Shown one piece after another: positions 50,350 through 59,111 of a stretch of DNA of 64,000 nt; the first letter of the stretch is position 1, and each line of letters opens with the position of its first letter. The notes under the pieces are model-generated. The model ran no database searches and was not told the DNA's origin. It worked only from the letters and a program-made list of their open reading frames with translations. Where the stretch lies: contig CAIYVZ010000052.1 in assembly GCA_903929755.1 (NCBI GenBank), positions 1 to 64,000 on the forward strand, written 5' to 3'. The DNA comes from an uncultured Acidobacteriia bacterium (GTDB taxonomy: Bacteria > Acidobacteriota > Terriglobia > Bryobacterales > Bryobacteraceae). The position numbers and the translations under genes were made by a program.

Positions 50350-51197
50350 AACGGATACTCCTCTTCGGGCTGGCCTGCGCTCTGGTGGCTATGGCCCAGT
50401 TCGGTGGTTTAGGCAAGCTGAAAGATCAGCTCGAGCAGGCCAAGCAGAAGGCCAAGCCCGCTACGGATCGTACCCAGAAGGCGGCGGAGACTTTCGGGCA
50501 GTGGTCCGCAGACGAAGAAGCCGCCATTGGCGACGCGGGTGCCGCGAAAATGATCGCTATGTTTGGCCTTGTTGAAAATGAAAAACTCGTGCGCTACACC
50601 AATCTGGTTGGCGCTTCTGTGGCGCAGTTTTCCACTCGGCCACTGAGCTACCGGTTCGCAGTGCTCGACAGCGACATCGCGGGCGCGTTCGCGCTGCCGG
50701 GTGGTTATGTCTTCATCACCAGGGGTGCTCTTCTTGCCATGAAGAACGAAGCTCAACTGGCCGGAGTGTTGGGCCACGAGATTGTGCATTCGGCCGAGCG
50801 GCACCTGGAAAAGGAGGTTCGCGCCAGGAGAACTTCCGCCTGGGCCATGCAGGAAGGGGTGGCAGCGAGCAAGTCGCAGGATCTGGTTAAAGGGCGCGCC
50901 GACGCGCTCCTGAAGGACCTTTTCAATACCTCGCTCAGCCGTGACAAAGAAGACGCCGCGGATGAACAGGGCACGCTGAATGCGGCCAAAGCCGGGTACG
51001 CGCCCGCTGGCCTGACCGAGTTTCTGGAGACGCTGAAAGGGCTGGCTGAAAAACCCGAGAATCAGCAGATGTTCGGCCAGTTGCTTTCCACGCACCCGCC
51101 CTTCGATTCGCGTATTGCGAAACTGCGCCCGGTGGTGGCTCGTGCCGGGGGGGGCGGCCAGACGCTGGAAGAACGGTTTCAGGCATTTCTCCAATAG
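50346..51197 (+). CDS. Exported M48-family zinc metallopeptidase
   Basis: A 283-residue peptidase with an N-terminal signal (MKRILLFGLACALVAMAQ). The zinc motif HEIVH is in VLGHEIVHSAERH, and the third ligand glutamate is in DKEDAADEQG, so the active site is complete. The substrate-binding strand FALPGGYVFITRGAL is typical of BepA/Oma1-like periplasmic M48 proteases that remove misfolded outer-membrane proteins. It is coupled to the small protein upstream and followed by the CHASE2 cyclase gene. Confidence 0.87.
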   Translation: MKRILLFGLACALVAMAQFGGLGKLKDQLEQAKQKAKPATDRTQKAAETFGQWSADEEAAIGDAGAAKMIAMFGLVENEKLVRYTNLVGASVAQFSTRPLSYRFAVLDSDIAGAFALPGGYVFITRGALLAMKNEAQLAGVLGHEIVHSAERHLEKEVRARRTSAWAMQEGVAASKSQDLVKGRADALLKDLFNTSLSRDKEDAADEQGTLNAAKAGYAPAGLTEFLETLKGLAEKPENQQMFGQLLSTHPPFDSRIAKLRPVVARAGGGGQTLEERFQAFLQ

Positions 51198-51225
51198 ACA
51201 GTAGTCCTGCACAAGGAGCCTTTCC

Positions 51226-53115
51226 ATTTACAGTCCTCAGACGCGCCGGAAGCTGCGCACCGGGGTAATCGTGGTCACCGTCCTGATTGCGCTGGGTACC
51301 TGGCTCGCGTCGTCATTTGGCTGGCTGGACTGGCTGGAGAACCGAACCCTGGACATGCGGGTTCGAGCCACGCTCGACGGTCGCGCCGACAAGAGTATTG
51401 TCATCATCAACATCGACAATGCGAGCTTCAACGCCTTGACCCAAAAGCTGGGACGCTGGCCCTGGACCCGGCGTGTGTGGACCGAGCTTGTCCGCTACAT
51501 CGACCAGGGGCAGCCACGCATGATGATCTTCGATACCTTGTTCAGCGGAACCGAAGAGGGCGTGGACCCCGGTTTTGCCGAGGCACTACAGGAGAGCGGC
51601 AAGGTACTGCTTCCTTTTGCCTTCGTTGGGGGCAAAATTGATACCGACGCCGATGTGAGGCAGGCACCCGCCGCGGCAGCGTTGCCGGCCGGCAGCGTGC
51701 CAGTGGGCCTGACACTGGCTGCGGACGCCTGGTACATCAACAAAGCCAATCCGGTCCTTGAAGGGGCAAAGACTCTCTCCGGTTCCATTCTCTGGACACC
51801 TGACGCCGACGGCATCACGCGGCGTTTGCCCCTTGCCATCGGCTATAAAGGAAGCGACTGGGCCACGCTTTGGCTGGCGGCGGCGCGCTTCCTGCGCAAC
51901 AACCAAATGCCTGCCCCACCGCTCGATAAACACGGAAATTACGACATTCACTGGCATCAGGACACACTGCATTCTTACGAGAGCATCCCCCTCTGGGAAA
52001 TGATCTGCTCCATTTATCCGACGCAGTGCGATAACACCGTCCGCAAACACCAGCCGGAAGAGTTTCGGGGCAAGGTGGTGTTTGTGGGCGCTACAGCCTC
52101 GGGCAGTTACGAAGTTCGGCCCACCCCCGTTTCGGAGACGTCGCCCGGCGTCTTCATTCTGGCAACCGCGCTGGACAATATGCTGCACGATGATGGCATC
52201 CACCAAATACCCGCCTGGCTGAACGCGTTGCTGCTCTTGTGCGCGACCGTCGCCCCCGCCTGGACGGTAGTCCGGTTCCGGACGATCGTCGCGCCCCTCG
52301 CCATCACCCTCACTATCGTGGCGCTGTATGCCGGCTTCGGCTTCTGGCTCTACGCGCATGCCTGGTCCATCGCCATGGGCGGACCGCTGGTGGCCACCAC
52401 CCTCTCCTTTTCCGGCAACACGGCGTGGCGCTATGTGGCGGTGGATCGGGAACTCTCCCGAACGCGCGGCACGCTGGAGCGGTACGTTTCTCCGCAACTG
52501 GTCCGCTACGTGATGGACAACCTCGACAGCTTCAATTTCAAGGGGGAAAAACGCCGGCTCACCATCTTCTTTTCCGATATTCGCAGCTTTACAACGCTGA
52601 CCGAGAAATCCGATCCCGTCGAGTTGCTGGCGCAGCTGAATGAGTATCTGGAAGCGATGACGGATATTATCTTCCGTTACGACGGCATCGTCGATAAATT
52701 CATTGGCGATGGCATCATGGCCCACTGGGGAGCCTTCACGCCAGACCGGCCCAACGCGCAACTTGCGGCGCGCGCGGCTCTCGACATGATGGCGCGACTC
52801 AAAGAGCTGAACACGCAGTGGGCGACGCTGGGAAAGCCCGCCCTCGATATCGGAATCGGCCTGAATACCGCTGAGGTGATCTTCGGCAATGTGGGTACGG
52901 GAAAGAAGGTGGATTTCACCGCGATCGGGGATGGCGTGAACCTGGCGTCCAGGCTGGAAAGCGCCAACAAGGAGTACAAGACGCACATCATTATCAGCGA
53001 TTCCACGCGGCAGGAACTGGGCCCGGCGGCGGAGCTTCGGTCCCTCGGCAGCATTACGGTAAAGGGCAAAACGGTGGGAGTGGAAATCTACGAACTGCTT
53101 TCCCTGGGGGCGTAA
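51226..53115 (+). CDS. CHASE2-domain class III adenylate cyclase, probable ATT start
   Basis: About 629 residues. N-terminal TM anchor, an extracytoplasmic CHASE2 sensor (about 30-345) with IVIINIDNASF, LGRWPWTR, three TM helices, then a cyclase domain (about 430-625). The catalytic set is present: FFSDIRSFT with the metal aspartate, DKFIGDGIMA with the second aspartate and the adenine-selecting lysine, TGKKVDFTAIGDGVNLASRLE with the adenine-selecting aspartate and the N/R pair. So cAMP is the likely product. The open frame begins at GTG 51271, but an in-frame ATT at 51226 follows AAGGAG by 7 bases and restores the basic residues before the first TM helix. Confidence 0.85.
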   Translation: MYSPQTRRKLRTGVIVVTVLIALGTWLASSFGWLDWLENRTLDMRVRATLDGRADKSIVIINIDNASFNALTQKLGRWPWTRRVWTELVRYIDQGQPRMMIFDTLFSGTEEGVDPGFAEALQESGKVLLPFAFVGGKIDTDADVRQAPAAAALPAGSVPVGLTLAADAWYINKANPVLEGAKTLSGSILWTPDADGITRRLPLAIGYKGSDWATLWLAAARFLRNNQMPAPPLDKHGNYDIHWHQDTLHSYESIPLWEMICSIYPTQCDNTVRKHQPEEFRGKVVFVGATASGSYEVRPTPVSETSPGVFILATALDNMLHDDGIHQIPAWLNALLLLCATVAPAWTVVRFRTIVAPLAITLTIVALYAGFGFWLYAHAWSIAMGGPLVATTLSFSGNTAWRYVAVDRELSRTRGTLERYVSPQLVRYVMDNLDSFNFKGEKRRLTIFFSDIRSFTTLTEKSDPVELLAQLNEYLEAMTDIIFRYDGIVDKFIGDGIMAHWGAFTPDRPNAQLAARAALDMMARLKELNTQWATLGKPALDIGIGLNTAEVIFGNVGTGKKVDFTAIGDGVNLASRLESANKEYKTHIIISDSTRQELGPAAELRSLGSITVKGKTVGVEIYELLSLGA

Positions 53116-53138
53116 ACCGGGCCATTCGGCCGCCCTGC

Positions 53139-54533
53139 CTACCGGTGAATCGCCAGTTCCGCCACCACATTCCATGTATATTCCACAAACTGGTAAATCG
53201 AAGGCTCCCAAAGCCGTTCCACATCGCTGTGAGCCCCGAAATTGATCCGGTCCGACTCCATCGACGCCGGGCCAATGCCGTAACTCGGAATCCCCTTCGC
53301 GCGTAACTGCGCCATATCACTGGCCCCGGTCGACATGGACGGCATCACCGTCGCCGCAGGATATAGTCTCTTCGCCACCCGCTCCAGCGTGCTGTAAGCA
53401 TCGTTTGTCAGCGGAGATGCAGGCGACGGAGGCCTCATCATCGGCATCGGCTCAATCCGTACCGCCGGGTCGTTAATCACCTTCTTCATCTCGGCATAAA
53501 ACGCCGGAATATCCTCGCCCGGCACCGCCCGAATATCCAGCGTCGCTTCCGCCTCTGAAGGAATTACGTTCATCCCCACGCCCGCCTTCATCATGGTCGG
53601 CACTACTGATGTCCGAAGCATGGAATACCGGCCGGGTTCGTTCTCTCGCAAATACTGCTGCGCAGCCTGCGTGGTGGCCGGATTCAACAACGCCTTGTAT
53701 CGCGCCGCCCTCTCCGGAGGACTCATCCCCGCCAGTTTCTCGAAATACGTCCGCGTGGTGTCGTTCAGCTTCATCGGCGTCTCCCACGTGCCCACTTTCT
53801 GCACCGCCGCACCCAAATGAATCAGGGCATTATCCAGACGCGGCACTGACCCGTGTCCCGAAGTCCCGTTCGACACCAACCGTACCCTGGCGGGCAGTTT
53901 TTCTGCCGTTCCGATATTCACCGACACCACTTTGCCGTTCTCCAGAATCGCCCCGCCGCCCTCCGTAATCGCGAACTCGGCGTCAATCTCCTTAAAATGC
54001 TCGGCCACCATGTAATTGATGCCCACGCCCTTCGTGTCCGCTTCCTCGCCAGACTCGGCAAAGAAGATCACATCCCGGTCCAGCACGGCACCAGACCTTT
54101 TCAGCAGCAGGAAGCTCATCAGCGTTGCGGTGAGCACTGGTTTGTCGTCCACCGAGCCACGGCCCCACACGTAACCGTCTTTCAGCACAGCCCCAAACGG
54201 ATCCACCGGCCATTTCTCGCGCTGCACCGGCACCACGTCCGTATGCGCCAGAATCAGCAGCGGCTTTTTCGAGCCGTTCCCCTTCAGTCGGGCCACCAGG
54301 TTCGCCCGGTTCGGGTCCATGGCGAACACCTGTACGGGAATTCCTTCGGCTTCCAGGAGCTTTTTCAGATACTCCACCGCACGTGTCTCATTGCCGGGAG
54401 GGCTCTGCGTATCCAGCCGAATCAGGCTCCGGTACCGGTCCAGAATCTCAACCTTCTGTTTCTCAAAATCGACAGCGGGAATCTGTGCTGCGGCACTGAC
54501 GGCAAAGATGATGGCAAGCGGGAATAGTTTCAT
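53139..54533 (-). CDS. Exported M20-family metallopeptidase (carboxypeptidase-like)
   Basis: A 464-residue enzyme with a signal peptide (MKLFPLAIIFAVSAAAQ). Zinc ligands and catalytic residues of M20 are present: LILAHTDVVP, GRGSVDDK, ESGEEAD, ITEGGGA and a late FGAHSDVERL. The dimerisation domain is in the middle. It hydrolyses dipeptides or acylated amino acids in the periplasm. ATG 54533 was chosen since upstream codons to 54716 lie in a region without hydrophobic signal and precede the SD. Convergent with the cyclase gene. Confidence 0.88.
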   Translation of the reverse strand: MKLFPLAIIFAVSAAAQIPAVDFEKQKVEILDRYRSLIRLDTQSPPGNETRAVEYLKKLLEAEGIPVQVFAMDPNRANLVARLKGNGSKKPLLILAHTDVVPVQREKWPVDPFGAVLKDGYVWGRGSVDDKPVLTATLMSFLLLKRSGAVLDRDVIFFAESGEEADTKGVGINYMVAEHFKEIDAEFAITEGGGAILENGKVVSVNIGTAEKLPARVRLVSNGTSGHGSVPRLDNALIHLGAAVQKVGTWETPMKLNDTTRTYFEKLAGMSPPERAARYKALLNPATTQAAQQYLRENEPGRYSMLRTSVVPTMMKAGVGMNVIPSEAEATLDIRAVPGEDIPAFYAEMKKVINDPAVRIEPMPMMRPPSPASPLTNDAYSTLERVAKRLYPAATVMPSMSTGASDMAQLRAKGIPSYGIGPASMESDRINFGAHSDVERLWEPSIYQFVEYTWNVVAELAIHR

Positions 54534-54612
54534 GGCGGTGACCGATTGCCACCAGGGTAGCACGCTGGAAATACCTGCTATACAATTCCTCTGGAGCAAA
54601 TAAATTAACAAT

Positions 54613-55557
54613 ATGGATCGCAGACTGTTTCTCGGAACCCTGGCGGCAGCCTCGCTGGTGAACGCCGAATCCAAATCCTGGACCTTCGCCCCGGCGCCTA
54701 ACGCCAAAACGCTCACCGCGCCCGACGGTCACACCGTCCTCAGCTATCTCACGTCGAAACCGGCCGGTACGCCTCTCGCCGGCAACAGCGTCTGCTGCTT
54801 CCACCCCCTCACCACCCCCTCCGGGGAACGCATCACCGACTTCGCCCCTCCCGACCACAAAGATCATCGCGGAGCCTTCTGCGCCTGGGGCAACATGGAA
54901 TTCGAGCGCCCCTCCGGCAAGAAGGCGGGCGATTTTTGGGGCTGGGGCCGCTACGCCCCCGTCAAAGACCGCATGATTCAGAACCGTGAACTCACCCTCA
55001 CGAAATCCAGCGCCAAATCGGTCACCCTCACCGTCCGCAACGACTGGATGCTCGAAGGCGAAAAAGTTCTCGACGAAGAAACCGTTGCTGTCGTCCGTCT
55101 GGAAAAAGACGTCAACGTGTACGACCTTACTTTCCGTCTCCAGTCCGACGGCGCGTTTACCGTCAATCAGATGGCCTTCACCGGCTTTGTCGTCCGCTGC
55201 CGCAAGGACGGTCAGTACTTCATGTCCAATTCCAAAGGAAAGGTCACGCTTCCCGACTGCAATTCCACCAAGCCCGAAGAAAACTGGCCTGCCGAGCCCT
55301 GGTACGCCCACACGAACGCTCTCGAAAGCGGCAAGACCATCGCCACGGCGCTGATTGACCACCCCGCCAACCCGAAAGGTACCTGGCACTATACGAAGCA
55401 GATTTCCTTCCTGAATCCCTGTATTTCAGCGCTCGGTCCGGTCTCGACCGGGGCGGGGAAGGCGCTGACCCTTCGCTATCGGGTCCTCACTCACGATGGC
55501 GAGTTCCCGGCTGGCCTGGTCGATAAGTACGCCGCCGCCTTCCGCAAGCGGGCGTAA
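54613..55557 (+). CDS. PmoA-like (DUF6807) exported protein
   Basis: A 314-residue protein. The N-terminus MDRRLFLGTLAAASLVNA has a double arginine before a hydrophobic stretch, so a Tat or Sec signal is likely. The body matches the DUF6807/PmoA family: FHPLTTPSGERITDFAPPDHKDHRGAFCAWG, WGRYAPVKDRMIQ, and the terminal FPAGLVDKYAAAF. The family is common in Bacteroidota, Planctomycetes and Acidobacteriota near sugar-degradation genes; no reaction is established despite the PmoA name. It is followed at 27 bases by an exported dehydrogenase, probably in the same transcript. Confidence 0.8.
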   Translation: MDRRLFLGTLAAASLVNAESKSWTFAPAPNAKTLTAPDGHTVLSYLTSKPAGTPLAGNSVCCFHPLTTPSGERITDFAPPDHKDHRGAFCAWGNMEFERPSGKKAGDFWGWGRYAPVKDRMIQNRELTLTKSSAKSVTLTVRNDWMLEGEKVLDEETVAVVRLEKDVNVYDLTFRLQSDGAFTVNQMAFTGFVVRCRKDGQYFMSNSKGKVTLPDCNSTKPEENWPAEPWYAHTNALESGKTIATALIDHPANPKGTWHYTKQISFLNPCISALGPVSTGAGKALTLRYRVLTHDGEFPAGLVDKYAAAFRKRA

Positions 55558-55584
55558 GACTTTGGATACGATATGATCCAACCG

Positions 55585-56592
55585 ATGAACAAGCTTGTGC
55601 TCGCGCTCTGCCTTTCGGCCTGCCTTCTCCCCGCACAGACCCTGAAAATCCTCTATCAGGGCGGCGACGAAAAGACGCTGCAGGAGTTTCGGGCCGTCAC
55701 GCCCAAGGCCCGCATTATCCCCGTCGACAGCTCCAATGTAATGACGGAAATTGTTGATGCGGATGGCTTTATCGGTGTCCTCACCCCGCAGCTCTTCGCA
55801 GCGCAAAAGCAGTTGAAGTGGGTCGGCAGCAACTCCGCCGGCGTGGAAAACCAGCTCTTCGTGCCCGGTGCCGAACCCTTCCGCAACTCCGACATCATTC
55901 TCACCAGCAATCGCGTCGTCCAGGGCATCGAGATCGCCGACCATGCCTGGGCTCTCCTGCTCTACACCTCGCGTGGTCTCCACCTCTTTCAGGAACACAA
56001 GCGCAACGAGAACTGGCAGCCCAAACCCTATCCCGGCATCGAACTTCGCGGCAAGACCGCTCTCATCATCGGCGTCGGCGGCATTGGTACTCAGATCGCC
56101 ATCCGCGCCTGGGCGTTCGGCATGCACGTCATTGGCGTAGATCCAGAAGACAAGCCCATCGTCCCCTACGTCGACCGCATGGTGCATCCCGACCTTCTCG
56201 ATGAGGTGATCCCCCAGGCCGACGTCGTCTTCATCTCCGCCCCCGACACGCCTAAGAGCCACAAGATGTTCGGCGCAAAGCAATTCGAGCTGATGAAGCA
56301 GAAAAGCTATTTCGTCGCCGTCAGCCGAGGCGGCGTCTACGACATGGGCGGTCTGGTGAAAGCGTTGGACAGCAACCGCTTAGCCGGCGCCGGTGTGGAT
56401 GTGACCGACCCCGAACCGTTACCAAAAGGTCACGCTCTGTGGAAATTCAACAACGTGATGATCACGCCCCACATCGCCGGGCGCTCCGATCATGACGTCG
56501 AACGCATGGCTGGGACCATCAAGGAAAACATCCGGCGTCTGGCCGAGGGGATGCCTCTGATGAACGTTATTGATAAGAAACGGGGCTACTAG
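55585..56592 (+). CDS. Exported D-2-hydroxyacid dehydrogenase
   Basis: A 335-residue NAD(P)-dependent D-2-hydroxyacid dehydrogenase. The Rossmann motif IIGVGGIGTQIA, the catalytic R in VSRGGVYDM, E in DPEPLP and H in TPHIAGRSD are all present. Unusually it starts with a cleavable-looking signal MNKLVLALCLSACLLPAQ; a NAD-dependent enzyme outside the cytoplasm would lack free cofactor, unless it is carried folded or uses another acceptor. ATG 55585 was preferred over 55573 because it gives the compact signal. Its neighbours are exported proteins too, so export is credible. It ends about 100 bases before the DUF1592 gene. Confidence 0.85.
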   Translation: MNKLVLALCLSACLLPAQTLKILYQGGDEKTLQEFRAVTPKARIIPVDSSNVMTEIVDADGFIGVLTPQLFAAQKQLKWVGSNSAGVENQLFVPGAEPFRNSDIILTSNRVVQGIEIADHAWALLLYTSRGLHLFQEHKRNENWQPKPYPGIELRGKTALIIGVGGIGTQIAIRAWAFGMHVIGVDPEDKPIVPYVDRMVHPDLLDEVIPQADVVFISAPDTPKSHKMFGAKQFELMKQKSYFVAVSRGGVYDMGGLVKALDSNRLAGAGVDVTDPEPLPKGHALWKFNNVMITPHIAGRSDHDVERMAGTIKENIRRLAEGMPLMNVIDKKRGY

Positions 56593-56690
56593 CCCGCGGT
56601 CGGTAACCCTGGCGAGAATTTATTCGCCAATCCAAAGTATGGGTCCATTCGCACGGAACCGTAAGATTCTATAAAGACGGGTCTAAGCGC

Positions 56691-59111
56691 TTGACTCCAG
56701 TGATGTTAAAGGATAATGTGAACCGAGAGGCGTTAGTGAGCTTTCCCCCCTGTAGCGGACGTGTGTTTCAAGCGGTTTGTACCGCATTTCTTGCAGTTGT
56801 TTCTTGTTCGGTAGCTTTTGGCCAGTCCGGTGCCGCCCCCGCGCAAGCGGGTTCAGCATTGGTCAAGCAGTACTGTGCAGGTTGCCACAGTGCGAAAACT
56901 CGCGCGGGAAACCTGGCGCTTGAGGGGCTTGACCTTGCCAAAATTGGCGATGACGCCGCTACGTGGGAAAAGGTTCTTCGCAAAGTCGGAGCGAAGCAGA
57001 TGCCCCCGCTCAACGTCCCCCATCCGGACGCCGCAGCCCAACAGCAATTTCTTACCTATCTCGAAACCGAGCTCGACCGGGCCGCGGCCACCCACCCGAA
57101 TCCGGGCCGTGCCACCATCCACCGTTTGAACCGTGCGGAATATTCGAACGCTGTTCGCGATCTTTTTTCGCTCGATGTTCGCGCCGGCAATACCCTCCCG
57201 CTCGACGATACCGGTTACGGTTTCGACAACATCGGTGACGTCCTTTCGCTTTCGCCTGTTCTCCTCGAACGCTACCTCACGGCCAGCCGCATGGTCTCTC
57301 GTCTGGCCGTTGCCGATACCGACCTGAAGCCCGAAATCAATTCCTTTGACCTGGGTCGCGGTCGCGGAGCCCGCAATGAAGCGGTTAGTGAAGATCTTCC
57401 CTTCGGCTCCGGTCTCGGCCTCTCCTTTACCTACACGTTCCCGGTCGATGCCGATTACACTTTCAAGGTCCGCTTGCCCGCCCCCGCCCCCGGCTTCGGG
57501 GAAACTGCCGCGCCGGTGGGACAGGTTCTGGAACTCAAGGTCCCGGTGAAGGCCGGCGTTCGCCACGTTGGCATCTCCTTTATGCGCTCGAACGCTGTCC
57601 CCGAAACGCTGCCGGTCTTTGGCAACGGTCGTGGTGGCGGCGGTGCGGGCGTCGGCCGCGGGGGCGCGCCGGGCGCTTCCATGGCGCACCTCGACCTCCG
57701 CGTCGATGGCGCCCGCCTCAAGATGTGGGATGTTCCGGAAGGCCCCAATGGCCCCCGCTTCAACGATCTGTCTATCGGTGGCCCCTACGATGTGAAGCAG
57801 CAGAGTGAATCGGCCAGCCGCAAGATCATTTTCGGCGTCTGCCGTCCCGGTGGTCCCAAAGAAGAAGATGTCTGCGCCCGTAAGACTCTCACCGCGCTGG
57901 CCCGCCGCGCTTATCGGCGTCCCGTGACCGATTCCGACATCAAGCCCCTCATGACTTTCTATGCCAGCGGCCGCAAAGAAAAGTCGTACGAGTACGGGAT
58001 TGAAACCGCGCTCCGCGCCATGCTCGTCGCCCCCGATTTTCTATTTCGTGTCGAGCGCGATCCGGCCTCCAGCGCTGCCGCCTCACACCGCGTCAACGAC
58101 TTCGAACTCGCCTCCCGCCTCAGTTTCTTTCTCTGGAGCAGCATCCCGGACGAAGAACTGCTCTCACTCGCCGATCAGGGCAAGCTTCGCGACCAGAAGA
58201 TGGTGGAATCCCAGATCGCCCGGATGCTGGACGATCCGAAGTCCAAGGCCTTTGTCAGCAACTTCTCCGGGCAGTGGCTCTTCCTGCGCAATCTCGATCA
58301 GGTTAAGCCCGATCCCGATGTTTTCCCCCAGTTCGACGCCAGCCTGAAGAAGTCCTTCCAGCAGGAGACCGAACTGTTCTTTAACTCGATTCTCCGCGAA
58401 GAGCGGCCCGTCAGCGAATTTCTGGATGCGAAATATACCTTTATGAACCAGCGCCTCGCTGAGTTTTATGGCGTGAAAGGTGTCTTTGGACCCCAGTTCC
58501 GCCGCGTGGAACTCACCGACCCCCGCCGCGGAGGCCTGCTCGGTCAGGGCAGCATTCTGACGGTAACTTCGTATCCCAACCGAACCTCGGTGGTGCAGCG
58601 CGGCAAGTGGATCCTCGAAAACCTGCTGGGGACGCCGCCTCCGGCTCCGCCGCCCAACGTGCCGCCCCTTGACACTCACGGTAAAGAAGGCAAGCTGACC
58701 ATGCGTCAGGCGATGGAGGCCCACCGGGCCAACCCGGTCTGTGCTTCCTGCCATTCCAAGATGGACCCTCTCGGCTTTGCCCTCGAAAACTACGATGGTA
58801 TCGGCCAGTGGCGCGACACCGACGGCGGCGCGGACATTGATCCCTCCGGAACCCTGCCCAACGGTGCCTCGTTTAAGGGGGGCGCCGGTCTTCGGCAAGC
58901 CCTGCTGAATAACCACCGCGAAGAGTTCGTTTCTACATTTACGGAAAAGCTCATGATCTACGCGCTCGGCCGCGGTCTGGAACCTTATGACCGTCCGGTG
59001 ATGCGTTCCATCATGCGCGAAGCCGCCCGCCACAACACGACAATTCCCGCTCTGATAAACGCCATCATTCAGAGCCCCCAGTTCCAGATGAGGAGAAACC
59101 GCGAATCATGA
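56691..59111 (+). CDS. Large exported diheme DUF1592-family cytochrome
   Basis: An 806-residue protein (ATG 56703 is an alternative to the TTG used here). Residues after the signal (SCSVAFGQ) carry CAGCH at 62-66, the planctomycete-type cytochrome c domain; then the DUF1587, DUF1595, DUF1592, DUF1588 and DUF1585 set follows in order, with RLNRAEYSNAVRDLF, RRAYRRPVTDSD, FLFRVERDP, LGQGSILTVTSYPNRTSVVQRG, and PLGFALENYDGIG. A second heme motif CASCH is at about 684-688. The family is restricted mostly to Planctomycetes, Acidobacteriota and Verrucomicrobiota and has no proven substrate; oxidative polymer cleavage is a hypothesis. Its stop overlaps the DUF1552 gene by 4 bases. Confidence 0.88.
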   Translation: MTPVMLKDNVNREALVSFPPCSGRVFQAVCTAFLAVVSCSVAFGQSGAAPAQAGSALVKQYCAGCHSAKTRAGNLALEGLDLAKIGDDAATWEKVLRKVGAKQMPPLNVPHPDAAAQQQFLTYLETELDRAAATHPNPGRATIHRLNRAEYSNAVRDLFSLDVRAGNTLPLDDTGYGFDNIGDVLSLSPVLLERYLTASRMVSRLAVADTDLKPEINSFDLGRGRGARNEAVSEDLPFGSGLGLSFTYTFPVDADYTFKVRLPAPAPGFGETAAPVGQVLELKVPVKAGVRHVGISFMRSNAVPETLPVFGNGRGGGGAGVGRGGAPGASMAHLDLRVDGARLKMWDVPEGPNGPRFNDLSIGGPYDVKQQSESASRKIIFGVCRPGGPKEEDVCARKTLTALARRAYRRPVTDSDIKPLMTFYASGRKEKSYEYGIETALRAMLVAPDFLFRVERDPASSAAASHRVNDFELASRLSFFLWSSIPDEELLSLADQGKLRDQKMVESQIARMLDDPKSKAFVSNFSGQWLFLRNLDQVKPDPDVFPQFDASLKKSFQQETELFFNSILREERPVSEFLDAKYTFMNQRLAEFYGVKGVFGPQFRRVELTDPRRGGLLGQGSILTVTSYPNRTSVVQRGKWILENLLGTPPPAPPPNVPPLDTHGKEGKLTMRQAMEAHRANPVCASCHSKMDPLGFALENYDGIGQWRDTDGGADIDPSGTLPNGASFKGGAGLRQALLNNHREEFVSTFTEKLMIYALGRGLEPYDRPVMRSIMREAARHNTTIPALINAIIQSPQFQMRRNRES

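Noticed and set aside
51586-53211. 541-residue open frame on the minus strand
   Set aside because: It lies antisense to the CHASE2 cyclase, whose motifs are intact, and its composition (R/H/G-rich, no domain) is that of a high-GC shadow frame.
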